This document shows, one piece after another, positions 1 through 6,617 of a stretch of DNA of 64,000 nt (position 1 is its first letter; every line of letters starts with the position of its first letter). A model generated the notes under the pieces. That model was not told the origin of the DNA, ran no database searches, and saw only the letters and a list, made by a program, of their open reading frames with translations. The DNA is from an uncultured Candidatus Saccharibacteria bacterium (GTDB taxonomy: Bacteria; Patescibacteriota; Saccharimonadia; Saccharimonadales; UBA4665): contig CALBGR010000009.1 of the NCBI GenBank assembly GCA_937892705.1, positions 7,428-71,427 on the forward strand. The letters are read 5' to 3'. A program made the translations under genes and the position numbers.

Positions 1-951
1 ACAAATGTAACCCATGAACACCTGGATTATCATGGCACTTTTGAAAAATACCGAGATGCAAAGAAAAAATTGTTCAAGCTGGCAGATCGAAGCAAAAAAG
101 GATTGCGTACGGGTGTGATTAACGCCGAAGATCCAAGTGCAACGCTGTTTGCTGCTTGCGTGGCACATCCTATAACCTATGGTGTTGATGGTGCTGACGT
201 GCGTGCGGAAAATATCAAGCTGAGTCCTGGTGGGGTACAGTACGATGTAAAGGTTGCGGGTAAACCGTTGCACATTACTTGTAAATTGCCAGGTAGCTTT
301 AACGTGTATAACTCATTGGCGGCTGTATGTGTGGGGCATGTGATTGGACTTTCTGGCAAGCAGATTGAACGGGGTATTGCGGCGCTTGAAGGTGTGGAAG
401 GCCGCATGACCCGTATTGACGAGGGGCAGAATTTCAGTGTTATTGTGGATTACGCACATACACCAGATAGTTTCGAAAAATTATTCAAAGACCTAAAGCC
501 AGTGATTAAGGGCCGATTAATTGTCATGTTCGGCTCAGCTGGTCGGCGTGATGCTGAAAAACGAACGGTGCAGGGGCGTTTGGCTGGCAAATATGCGGAT
601 ATTGTGGTGCTGACTGAGGAAGATGATCGTGATATGGACGGCCTTGAGATTATGAATGAGATTGCAGCTGGTGTTGAAGAAGCTGGCAAGACACGTGAGA
701 AGGATCTGTTTTTGGTACATGATCGTGCTGAAGCTATCCGATTTGCTGTTGGTAAAGCTAAAAAAGGCGATACGGTGCTACTGCTTGGTAAAGGACATGA
801 GAAAGATATTTTGCGTAATGGTCCGCGTGCGGCTGAACTGCGTCATTTGCAGCAGGATGACCATAATCCTGAACGAGTGATTGTGGTGCCGTGGGATGAA
901 ATTGCCGAAGCCAGGAAAGCGTTGCGAGAGTTGCTGGTTAAAAAGAGTTAG
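1..951 (+). CDS. murE: UDP-N-acetylmuramyl peptide ligase MurE (5' truncated by window)
   Basis: The frame is open from base 1, so the N-terminal domain lies outside the window and 316 residues are visible. The Mur ligase central domain is clear (THEHLDYHGT, NAEDP), as is the C-terminal domain (GRM, VDYAHTPDS, FGSAGRRD, LLGKGHE). MurE adds the third amino acid (meso-DAP or Lys) to UDP-MurNAc-dipeptide in the cytoplasm, using ATP. The position that reads DNPR in DAP-adding enzymes reads EDDRDMDG here, so the amino acid added cannot be read from the sequence. The stop overlaps the stop of the convergent next gene by 4 nt. Family assignment is very safe; substrate is open. Confidence 0.95.
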   Translation, partial: TNVTHEHLDYHGTFEKYRDAKKKLFKLADRSKKGLRTGVINAEDPSATLFAACVAHPITYGVDGADVRAENIKLSPGGVQYDVKVAGKPLHITCKLPGSFNVYNSLAAVCVGHVIGLSGKQIERGIAALEGVEGRMTRIDEGQNFSVIVDYAHTPDSFEKLFKDLKPVIKGRLIVMFGSAGRRDAEKRTVQGRLAGKYADIVVLTEEDDRDMDGLEIMNEIAAGVEEAGKTREKDLFLVHDRAEAIRFAVGKAKKGDTVLLLGKGHEKDILRNGPRAAELRHLQQDDHNPERVIVVPWDEIAEARKALRELLVKKS

Positions 952-1841
952 GGGTTGTTAAGGGTCAGTGTGGTGCAGCGAATGTAGCCGCCGCCTTTGG
1001 CAAGCTCAGTAATTTCTGGGGTTATGACACGAAAATCGCGGGCCTCAAGCTCGGCTTTGAGTTTTGGTGCATGAGCGCTCATAATTACCGTTTCGCCTGT
1101 AGAAACCAGATTACAAGCAAAGGCGTTTTTAGCTTCGGCGTAGGAAACTTCAATTTTTTCTACGGCATCGAACGCGCGTAATGTCTTGCGACTTTCGGGC
1201 GTAAAGGCCTTTGGGCACCAGGCGATGAGTCCTTTCTGGGTATCTGATGGTATGCGTAAGACAGCCAGTGCGAGGTCGATGTCGTAGAAAAAACTATCAG
1301 GCCAGCCAGAGTCTTTATTGATAACTGGTTTGCCAAGCCCGAAAAAGTTGCGTTTTGGAACGGTTTGCAGGCTGATGACGGTGTAGCCTAAGGTGTCCGC
1401 GATAAAATCATGAGCTGGTTTTTGCGTGCGATAGCCACTGCCGGCAAAGAGGAAATTGCCACAGGGAAGTGCATCGCCTTGGCCGCTGAAGTGTATACCG
1501 TTTGGAACACGAAAAACTTTTTTGCCAAGGTCTTTTAATACTTGTTCGGCGTATGGTTCTTCGTTTTTGCGAGCATTTGGAAGCGTGGCAAGTACAGCTT
1601 TATCGCCGCGTACTAATGCCCAATTGGCGGTATACACACCGTCTTGACAGTCTGGTGGTGGTGCAACTTGGACTACTTCTACACCGGCTTGACGTAAAGC
1701 TTCTTGAATATGATCGTGCTCAGCTTGTGCCTTGGTGCGATCAATGGGCACATTTTTGTTCATAAAAGGGTTGATGGCGGCGCTGTCGTCAAAAAAATCA
1801 GCGCCAGACATCAGGACTTGCGTATTGCTAAGCACGCGCAT
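948..1841 (-). CDS. Amidinotransferase / arginine deiminase-fold hydrolase
   Basis: A 297-residue protein of the guanidino-group modifying superfamily (arginine deiminase, DDAH, amidinotransferases). Visible are an N-terminal Met-Arg-Val-Leu strand, the acidic loop FSGQGDALP near residue 130 and a C-terminal GGGYIRCTTL with the expected nucleophilic Cys. The usual HxD motif (often FYHLDTAL) appears as FFYDIDLAL, so the general-acid His is apparently Asp; activity may differ or be lost. I chose the ATG at 1841 over a TTG at 1859 because a perfect TATAAT lies at 1851-1856, 9 nt upstream, which makes the message leaderless and places the TTG next to the -10 box. Convergent with murE. Substrate unknown. 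Confidence 0.8.
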   Translation of the reverse strand: MRVLSNTQVLMSGADFFDDSAAINPFMNKNVPIDRTKAQAEHDHIQEALRQAGVEVVQVAPPPDCQDGVYTANWALVRGDKAVLATLPNARKNEEPYAEQVLKDLGKKVFRVPNGIHFSGQGDALPCGNFLFAGSGYRTQKPAHDFIADTLGYTVISLQTVPKRNFFGLGKPVINKDSGWPDSFFYDIDLALAVLRIPSDTQKGLIAWCPKAFTPESRKTLRAFDAVEKIEVSYAEAKNAFACNLVSTGETVIMSAHAPKLKAELEARDFRVITPEITELAKGGGYIRCTTLTLNNP

Positions 1842-1888
1842 TATGGAATCATTATACAAAACACAAAAAAGATGCTTGCATGGAATTG

Positions 1889-1959
1889 CCGGGTTTAGGA
1901 TAAGTAATTCATAGAGTTATAAGCTAGCTTTTAGCAGCTTTACGTTATCCTAAACCCGG
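1889..1959. repeat. Perfect 15-bp inverted repeat (hairpin 2 behind orphan gene A)
   Basis: Left arm 1889-1903 (ccgggtttaggataa) is the exact reverse complement of 1945-1959. The 41-nt loop contains a further palindrome (aagctagctt). There is no T-run after either arm, so this is not a standard intrinsic terminator. It lies between the promoter of the amidinotransferase gene and the orphan gene at 2045-2440. Confidence 0.9.
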
Positions 1960-1964
1960 ACTTG

Positions 1965-2032
1965 CCGGACGGCGTGCATGCTGCACCGTGTCTCTGTATG
2001 TTGTGCTGTGCATGCGTATGCACGCCGTCCGG
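1965..2032. repeat. Perfect 15-bp inverted repeat (hairpin 1 behind orphan gene A)
   Basis: Left arm 1965-1979 (ccggacggcgtgcat) pairs exactly with 2018-2032. An alternative inner pairing is possible between gcatgc at 1976-1981 and 2010-2015. It begins 13 nt after the stop of the orphan gene read on the minus strand and is followed directly by the second inverted repeat. No T-run follows. Confidence 0.9.
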
Positions 2033-2044
2033 TGTCCGTGTCAG

Positions 2045-2440
2045 CTAGGCCCCAACAACTGCAGGTCTACGCTGGAGTTGACGCTGTTGCTTACCTCCTC
2101 GGTTGTTGATGTACCGCTTGCTCTTGCGAGACTTCGGCTTGCGTGGCTCCATGGTCGCGGAGCGCTTGCCGTCGACGATTCGCTGAAGCTCGTAGAGCAC
2201 CTGCTTCATGAACTGCTGCTCGGACCGGTCGATGTCATGCAGCTTCACTACGATGCCGCTGTTGATCGGATACGCGTTGTGCACGTATTTGCAGCGGACC
2301 TTGAGCTTGCGCCGAACCTCCTTCTTGAAGCCGTTAGCGTACGGCAAGGTGAGTATAATCTCACATTTGCGGTTGTCGAAGCGTGCACCGAATCGTTCGA
2401 TGAGCTCTTCGTACTCCCGGGCCTTGGTGCAGATGTGCAA
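2045..2440 (-). CDS. Orphan basic protein A (unknown function)
   Basis: I do not recognise this 131-residue protein. It is rich in Lys/Arg, with a helical middle (FKKEVRRKLKVRC, then MKQVLYELQRIVDG) and a basic low-complexity tail (PRKPKSRKSKRY) that suggests nucleic-acid contact. The start is TTG at 2440; no ATG is available in frame, and the ribosome site is a poor GGGGG. The minus-strand promoter at 2477-2505 supports this strand. Base composition is visibly GC-richer than the neighbours, and two perfect hairpins follow. Faint resemblance to orphan protein B (EIL..., KxEVRxK, VDxxx) suggests a common family, which I cannot prove by eye. Confidence 0.55.
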   Translation of the reverse strand: MHICTKAREYEELIERFGARFDNRKCEIILTLPYANGFKKEVRRKLKVRCKYVHNAYPINSGIVVKLHDIDRSEQQFMKQVLYELQRIVDGKRSATMEPRKPKSRKSKRYINNRGGKQQRQLQRRPAVVGA

Positions 2441-2476
2441 TGTGCAATGCCCCCGATAGGTGACAGGACATCATTA

Positions 2477-2505
2477 TTAATAACATCTTTATAAAATTTA
2501 AGCAA
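2477..2505 (-). promoter_or_regulatory. Promoter of orphan gene A
   Basis: On the minus strand TTGCTT (2505-2500) is followed after exactly 17 nt by TATTAA (2482-2477). The same TTGCTT-17-TATTAW pattern with a near-identical spacer (AAATTTTATAAAGATGT versus AAATTACATAAAAATGT) precedes orphan gene B. Confidence 0.7.
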
Positions 2506-2576
2506 TAGTTAAGATTTAAGAAGATAAATAAAGTAAATAAAGATAATCAATTACACAGTATACATAGGGAGGTAGA

Positions 2577-2635
2577 GGGTCTGGTACATAAATATGTGAT
2601 GATGTTTGAGGTGTTTTGGTGTATGCACCAGACCC
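2577..2635. repeat. Imperfect 14-bp inverted repeat (hairpin 2 behind orphan gene B)
   Basis: Arm 2577-2590 (gggtctggtacata) pairs with 2622-2635 (tatgcaccagaccc) with one mismatch. Loop of 31 nt, no following T-run. It is the second of two hairpins downstream of the gene at 2706-3035, matching the arrangement behind gene A. Confidence 0.85.
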
Positions 2636-2642
2636 CCGGATG

Positions 2643-2687
2643 AACGAAATGCGGATTACGCTCCTTGTGCGTATCAACGCATTCGTT
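2643..2687. repeat. Bulged hairpin (hairpin 1 behind orphan gene B)
   Basis: Arm 2643-2653 (aacgaaatgcg, one bulged A) pairs with 2678-2687 (cgcattcgtt); the helix continues inward with gat(t)acgc against gcgtatc, leaving a loop of about seven bases. It starts 19 nt after the stop of orphan gene B on the minus strand. Confidence 0.85.
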
Positions 2688-2705
2688 TACATCCTGCTCC
2701 CTGAA

Positions 2706-3035
2706 TCAGGCAGCTGCGGTGATCTTGTGGCGAGTCGTGGACCTGTGGGACACCGAGTGGGGCATGGCTCTGACCGTTCGGTCGACTGCTGCGCCGATGC
2801 GCTGCAGCGCCTCCTCGATCGTGGTGTGGGTCCGCAGTCTGCACAGCACAAAGCGGTTGTCATTGCTGCAGCTCGCATTTCTGAAGAGCCGCCGAGCCTG
2901 CTGTGCTGCCTTGACGATCTTGTTGCGGACCTCGTCCTTGCAGTTCTCGGTGAGAATTTCCAGCGTGCGCCCCTCCTTGGTGAAACGGACGCGGTACCTG
3001 AGGCAGATGCCACATTGGGTGGTGTGCTTAGGCAC
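2706..3035 (-). CDS. Orphan basic Cys-containing protein B (unknown function)
   Basis: A 109-residue protein that I do not recognise. It has a CGIC pair near the N-terminus plus two more cysteines (ASCSND, FVLCRL), which could bind metal, and a helical core (CKDEVRNKIVKAAQQARRL; TIEEALQRIGAAVDR). The start is GTG at 3035 with an AGGAGG at 3041-3046, five nt upstream, and a 17-nt-spaced promoter at 3071-3099, so the minus strand is well supported. GC-rich relative to flanks and followed by two hairpins. Together with gene A it forms a tandem, similarly built pair, possibly acquired from elsewhere. Confidence 0.6.
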   Translation of the reverse strand: MPKHTTQCGICLRYRVRFTKEGRTLEILTENCKDEVRNKIVKAAQQARRLFRNASCSNDNRFVLCRLRTHTTIEEALQRIGAAVDRTVRAMPHSVSHRSTTRHKITAAA

Positions 3036-3070
3036 CTCAACCTCCTGTGATAGGGAACAGGAATGAAGCT

Positions 3071-3099
3071 ATAATAACATTTTTATGTAATTTAAGCAA
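3071..3099 (-). promoter_or_regulatory. Promoter of orphan gene B
   Basis: Minus strand TTGCTT (3099-3094), 17-nt spacer, TATTAT (3076-3071). Near-copy of the promoter in front of orphan gene A. Confidence 0.7.
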
Positions 3100-3252
3100 A
3101 TAAAGATTTTACGTATAGAACAATTGGTGTATATGTGGCTATTATCACCGTCGTCCGGGCCAACTTCTCAATAAATGCTGTACTACTACTTCCACAATCT
3201 CTATTTCCAGAATATGTGTATATAACAGACTCTCATGGAGAGTTTGTTTTTA
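3100..3252 (+). other. Gene-free stretch ending in an intrinsic terminator; possible small RNA
   Basis: No convincing reading frame lies between orphan gene B and groES. A plus-strand terminator is clear: arm 3226-3234 (cagactctc), loop atg, arm 3238-3246, then a T-rich run. Since no plus-strand gene ends here, an RNA of about 100 nt could be made from a weak TTTACG-16-TATATG site near 3110-3140. The terminator could equally just insulate the groESL promoter. Confidence 0.4.
3226..3252 (+). terminator. Intrinsic terminator upstream of groESL
   Basis: Nine-bp stem with one G-T pair, 3-nt loop, followed by ttttt. It faces the plus strand and lies 14 nt before the -35 box of groES. Confidence 0.65.
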
Positions 3253-3265
3253 TTTGGCTTAAGAG

Positions 3266-3334
3266 TTGACAGCGAAATTAGCACTCAGGTATTATGAGTG
3301 CTGAAGGTTAGCACTCTCAATATGAAAGTGCTAA
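3266..3334 (+). promoter_or_regulatory. groESL promoter with two CIRCE (HrcA) operators
   Basis: TTGACA at 3266-3271 and TATTAT at 3290-3295, 18 nt apart. CIRCE 1 at 3278-3304 is TTAGCACTC-N9-GAGTGCTGA (one deviation); CIRCE 2 at 3308-3334 is TTAGCACTC-N9-AAGTGCTAA (one deviation). The first covers the spacer and -10 box, the second the transcript start. CIRCE is the known binding site of the heat-shock repressor HrcA; hrcA itself is not in this window. Confidence 0.93.
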
Positions 3335-3366
3335 CATCGAAAAAAAGTAAAAAGGAGTGAATGTCT

Positions 3367-3633
3367 ATGAGTGTACCTGTACATCCGTTGGCCGATTACG
3401 TAGTGGCTCAAGCTGAAGAGCCGCAAACAAAAACAGCTAGTGGGCTCTATTTGCCTGATAACGCGAAAGAAAAACCAAAAACTGCTAAGGTAGTTGCTGT
3501 TGGTAAAGATGCCAAGCAAGTGAAAGTTGGCGATCGTATTATTTATAAAAGCTACAGCACTACTGATGTAAAGGTCGATGGTGAAGAGTACATCTTAGTC
3601 AAAGAAGAAGACGTTCTTGCAACGGTAAAATAA
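3367..3633 (+). CDS. groES: Co-chaperonin GroES
   Basis: GroES caps the GroEL folding chamber in the cytoplasm. The 88-residue product has the family landmarks: N-terminal PVHPLADYVV, mobile loop ending in SGLYLPD, GKD..VKVGDRIIY and the C-terminal EEYILVKEEDVLATV. The ATG at 3367 is preferred because the AAAGGAG at 3351-3357 is then nine nt away; the ATG at 3361, six bases earlier and in frame, leaves only three nt. Heat-shock regulated through two CIRCE elements. Co-transcribed with groEL after a hairpin-containing 87-nt gap. Confidence 0.96.
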   Translation: MSVPVHPLADYVVAQAEEPQTKTASGLYLPDNAKEKPKTAKVVAVGKDAKQVKVGDRIIYKSYSTTDVKVDGEEYILVKEEDVLATVK

Positions 3634-3669
3634 AATAAGGAAAAAGAAAGGGAGAATAGGAAAAACAAC

Positions 3670-3699
3670 CGGAGTCAACGAATTTATTTCGTTACTCCG
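3670..3699 (+). other. Intercistronic hairpin between groES and groEL
   Basis: cggagt(c)aacgaa pairs with ttcgttactccg around a five-base loop: a 12-bp stem with one bulged C. No T-run follows, so it probably sets mRNA stability or processing of the groESL message and is not a full terminator. Confidence 0.6.
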
Positions 3700-3720
3700 C
3701 GATGAAAAAAGGAGTAATCT

Positions 3721-5367
3721 ATGGCAAAGAAAGTATTTTACGATGATGATGCACGCCGCCGCGTTCTTGGCGGTGCGAAAGTACTCTACGATGCAGTAAA
3801 GACAACTATGGGTCCAAAGGGCCGCAATGTGGTCATTAGTAAGTCATATGGTGCGCCAACCGTAACTCACGACGGTGTTACTGTGGCAAAAGGTGTAGAG
3901 ATTGCTGATGTGGACGATGAAACATTAGGATACAAGGTTGGTGCTGAGCTGATTAAACAAGCTGCCAGCAAGATGAATGATGTTGCTGGTGATGGTACTA
4001 CCACAGTAACTGTTTTGACTTATAACATTCTCAATGAAGCAAACAAGCTCATTGCCGCTGGTCATAATCCAATGCTCCTTCGCAAAGGTTTGGAGGCGGC
4101 AGCACACGATGTTATCACCAAGCTTAACGGTATGAGCGAAGATATTCAGGGTAAGAAATCTCGGGTAGCTGAAGTGGCTACCATTTCCGCTGGTGATGCT
4201 GAAATTGGTGAACTGATTGCTGATGTGATTGAAAAGGTAGGCAAAGATGGTGTGGTAACCGTTGAGGAAGGTCAGGGTCTTGAACTTGAAAGCGAAGTGG
4301 TTGAAGGCTTCACCTTTGATCGTGGTTTCGTGAGCCCATATATGGTTACTGACACTGCGCGTATGGAAGCAGTGTATGACAAGCCGGCAATTGTTATTAC
4401 TGATAAGAAGATCAGTTCAATCCAGGAATTCTTGCCACTGCTTGAAAAGCTGGCACAGGCAGGTAAGAAAGACCTTGTATTGATTGCTGAAGATGTTGAA
4501 GGCGAGGCGCTTGGTACGCTGATTCTCAACCGCTTGAAGGGTGTATTTAATACTGTTGCAATCAAGGCACCTGCATTTGGTGATCGTCGTAAAGATATTC
4601 TCAACGATATCGCTGTGCTTACGGGCGCAGAGGTGATCAGTGAAGATCGCGGTATGACCTTTGAAAATGTTGATATTAGTGTTGCTGGTAGCGCACGCAA
4701 GGTATTGGTAACAAAGGATGAGACTACTATTGTTGAAGGCGCTGGTTCAGCTGCTGAAATCCAAGCTCGCATTGAGCAGATCGGTAACCAAATCGAGGCT
4801 GCTGCTAGCGAGTATGATCGTGAAAACCTTGAAAAGCGACGTGCTGCGCTGAGTGGTAAGGTTGCAGTGATTAAGGTTGGTGGTGCGACCGAAACCGAGA
4901 TCGAAGAAAAGAAATTCCGTGTTGATGATGCGGTTGCAGCTGTAAAGGCTGCGTTGGCTGAAGGTATAGTGCCGGGCGGTGGTGTAACACTAGTAAACCT
5001 TGCTTCAGTGATTGAAACTACTGGCGCAAATTCATTTGAAGCTGGTAAGCAGATCCTGAAGAATGCGCTTGAAAAGCCATTCCGCATTATCATGGAAAAT
5101 GCTGATGTGAATGCTGATGAATGGCTGCCGCAAGTTAAAGCTGCGAAAGCAGGAAAGGGTGTGGACGTGAATGATCCAACCAAGCTGGTAGATATGAAGA
5201 CAGCTGGTGTGGTAGATCCTGTTGCAGTTACACGACAGGCTATCCAAAATGCTGTGTCTATCGCCGGTACTGGTATGACCATGGGCGCACTCGTAGTGGA
5301 AATTCCTGAAAAGGAAGCTCCAGCAGCTGGCGGCGGTATGCCAGGCGGTGGTATGGGTATGATGTAA
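3721..5367 (+). CDS. groEL: Chaperonin GroEL
   Basis: 548 residues, the normal length. ATP-driven folding chamber subunit. Landmarks: TMGPKGRNVV near residue 30, TVTHDGVTVAK, GDGTTT (ATP site), IAEDVEGEALGTL, FGDRRK, VPGGGVTL and the Gly-Met tail PGGGMGMM typical of the single housekeeping chaperonin. Strong start with AAAGGAG nine nt upstream. The codon use is even and there is no sign of disruption. Second gene of the CIRCE-controlled groESL operon, closed by two successive hairpins. Confidence 0.99.
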   Translation: MAKKVFYDDDARRRVLGGAKVLYDAVKTTMGPKGRNVVISKSYGAPTVTHDGVTVAKGVEIADVDDETLGYKVGAELIKQAASKMNDVAGDGTTTVTVLTYNILNEANKLIAAGHNPMLLRKGLEAAAHDVITKLNGMSEDIQGKKSRVAEVATISAGDAEIGELIADVIEKVGKDGVVTVEEGQGLELESEVVEGFTFDRGFVSPYMVTDTARMEAVYDKPAIVITDKKISSIQEFLPLLEKLAQAGKKDLVLIAEDVEGEALGTLILNRLKGVFNTVAIKAPAFGDRRKDILNDIAVLTGAEVISEDRGMTFENVDISVAGSARKVLVTKDETTIVEGAGSAAEIQARIEQIGNQIEAAASEYDRENLEKRRAALSGKVAVIKVGGATETEIEEKKFRVDDAVAAVKAALAEGIVPGGGVTLVNLASVIETTGANSFEAGKQILKNALEKPFRIIMENADVNADEWLPQVKAAKAGKGVDVNDPTKLVDMKTAGVVDPVAVTRQAIQNAVSIAGTGMTMGALVVEIPEKEAPAAGGGMPGGGMGMM

Positions 5368-5371
5368 TCGC

Positions 5372-5397
5372 TTGAGAGGGGGTAAACCCCCTCTCAA
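5372..5397 (+). terminator. Hairpin after groEL
   Basis: Perfect 11-bp stem (ttgagaggggg / ccccctctcaa) with loop taaa, five nt after the groEL stop. No T-run; probably a 3'-end stabiliser working with the terminator at 5417. Confidence 0.7.
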
Positions 5398-5416
5398 CGA
5401 GCAGGATAGAAAATCT

Positions 5417-5456
5417 GCATAAAAATAACCTGGATGTGTCCAGGTTATTTTTATGC
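5417..5456. terminator. Bidirectional-type terminator after groEL
   Basis: Perfect 17-bp stem: gcataaaaataacctgg against ccaggttatttttatgc with a 6-nt loop. The T-run lies inside the arm on both strands, so it can work in either direction. Confidence 0.9.
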
Positions 5457-5510
5457 TCATGCTTGCAGTTTGTATAGTGGGGATATACTCTGTAAGAAAG
5501 GAGTAGACGC

Positions 5511-5978
5511 ATGGTACGGTTATTTGGTAAAAAGAAGACTGACCAGTCGCAAATGCCTGCAGAACTGGAGCAGTACTACGAGCAGGAAAGTAGCTGGCGT
5601 AAGTGGTTGCGTTGGATTGTGGTTATTGTTGTTCTCCTAGCAATTGTGGCCGGTGTATTACTGGCGGTGCGGGCAGTGTATCGTAGTGTAACAAACGACG
5701 ACGGCAACAGCGCAGGTAACACCACGCAAAATGAATCAGACAAATCTGATAAGAATGCTGACAAGCAAGGTCAAGATAAACAAAAAGATGACGCTGCAAA
5801 GAAGAATAACCAGGCACAAGAGCCGCAATCTCAAACAGGTGATACAAACAGACAAAATAGTAATGGCGGCGCACCGTCAACAGTGCCACGTACCGGTGAT
5901 GATCCAAGTGATGCACCGTTGCCTTCAACTGGCGACAGTGCAGCACCGCAAACGACACTACCTGCAACTGGTGGCTAA
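5511..5978 (+). CDS. Single-pass membrane protein with three LPxTG-like motifs
   Basis: 155 residues. A basic N-terminus (KKK), an amphipathic stretch and one strong membrane segment (residues about 37-57, WIVVIVVLLAIVAGVLLAV) are followed by a long Gln/Asn/Lys/Ser-rich disordered tail, likely outside the cell. The last 34 residues carry VPRTGD, LPSTGD and LPATGG, the last right at the C-terminus. Sortase substrates normally have one such motif followed by a hydrophobic segment and positive tail; that is absent. Start supported by AAGGAG nine nt upstream. Function unknown; a displayed linker or a substrate for a sortase acting in trans is conceivable. Confidence 0.75.
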   Translation: MVRLFGKKKTDQSQMPAELEQYYEQESSWRKWLRWIVVIVVLLAIVAGVLLAVRAVYRSVTNDDGNSAGNTTQNESDKSDKNADKQGQDKQKDDAAKKNNQAQEPQSQTGDTNRQNSNGGAPSTVPRTGDDPSDAPLPSTGDSAAPQTTLPATGG

Positions 5979-6007
5979 TACTTTCGTAGTGTATTAAACG
6001 ACGCGGT

Positions 6008-6550
6008 TTAATTTTGTGTGTCTTTTTGAGTAAAGTAGTTGATTTCGTTGACAACGTCTAGCAGTGCTTGGGCTTTTGCTTTTTCGTCTTTGATTTTTTT
6101 CGCAAGGTCGTATGCTTGTGGGATGAGTGATTGATCGTCTGACGCCTGAATAAGCATCATGATAGTTTTAAATTTTTCTTCGGGAGGAAGGTCTAATTTA
6201 TCAATGAGCGGCGATAGATCCTGAAGTGCATCATGCTTAATATCCAACAGATCGTCAGTGCGGATATTTGCAGCCGTTGGTTTACTTTGAGGAGCAGTTT
6301 CCGCAGGTTGATCATGATGGGTATCTGGGGTAGATACAGACTCGTCAAGTGTGATGCCTTCATCAGGAGCTGCAGCGGATGAGTTATCAGGTGTAGTAAC
6401 TGCTGGGGGACTTGCAGGTTGTGTGGGGCTGTTTGTTGGAGGTGTTGTAACTGGTGCGCTGGTAAGCGCACTCAATGCTGAGTCTGGTAGTTTTACTTCG
6501 GCATCTGACTTTTGGTCTTGTGTGATGACATCATTTTGGTGCCCAAACAT
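6008..6550 (-). CDS. Hypothetical protein with disordered N-half and helical C-half
   Basis: 180 residues, family not recognised. Residues 1-90 are Pro/Thr/Ser/Asp-rich and low in complexity; residues 95-175 look like a compact helical domain (TDDLLDIKHDALQDLSPLID, FKTIMMLIQASDDQ, AYDLAKKIKDEKAKAQALLD). No membrane segment or signal peptide. A GGGGG lies about eight nt before the ATG. Convergent with the LPxTG-like gene and divergent from pgi, sharing a short promoter region around 6570-6590. Confidence 0.65.
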   Translation of the reverse strand: MFGHQNDVITQDQKSDAEVKLPDSALSALTSAPVTTPPTNSPTQPASPPAVTTPDNSSAAAPDEGITLDESVSTPDTHHDQPAETAPQSKPTAANIRTDDLLDIKHDALQDLSPLIDKLDLPPEEKFKTIMMLIQASDDQSLIPQAYDLAKKIKDEKAKAQALLDVVNEINYFTQKDTQN

Positions 6551-6617
6551 TAGTTTCCCCCTTATGCTTTCCTATACTATAATACATATTTACGGAGTAA
6601 AACAAGTGGAGGTGCCT

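Noticed and set aside
1988..2494. 168-codon plus-strand frame across orphan gene A, and a similar 144-codon one across gene B (2616-3050)
   Set aside because: Both run through the hairpins, lack ribosome sites and promoters; the minus strand has paired promoters and an AGGAGG for B. Coding strand should still be confirmed.
1889..2687. Integron attC sites as explanation for the hairpins behind the orphan genes
   Set aside because: Each gene has two hairpins in place of one, arms differ entirely between cassettes, no GTTRRRY core could be placed, and no integrase is seen.
4272..5282. 336-codon open frame antisense to groEL
   Set aside because: It is the mirror of a conserved gene, has no ribosome site and gives a Ser/Ala-rich sequence typical of shadow frames.
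6351..6617. Long N-terminal extension of the PGI/PMI frame
   Set aside because: It overlaps the divergent gene and its promoter; GGAGG directly precedes the ATG at 6618 and the family begins there.
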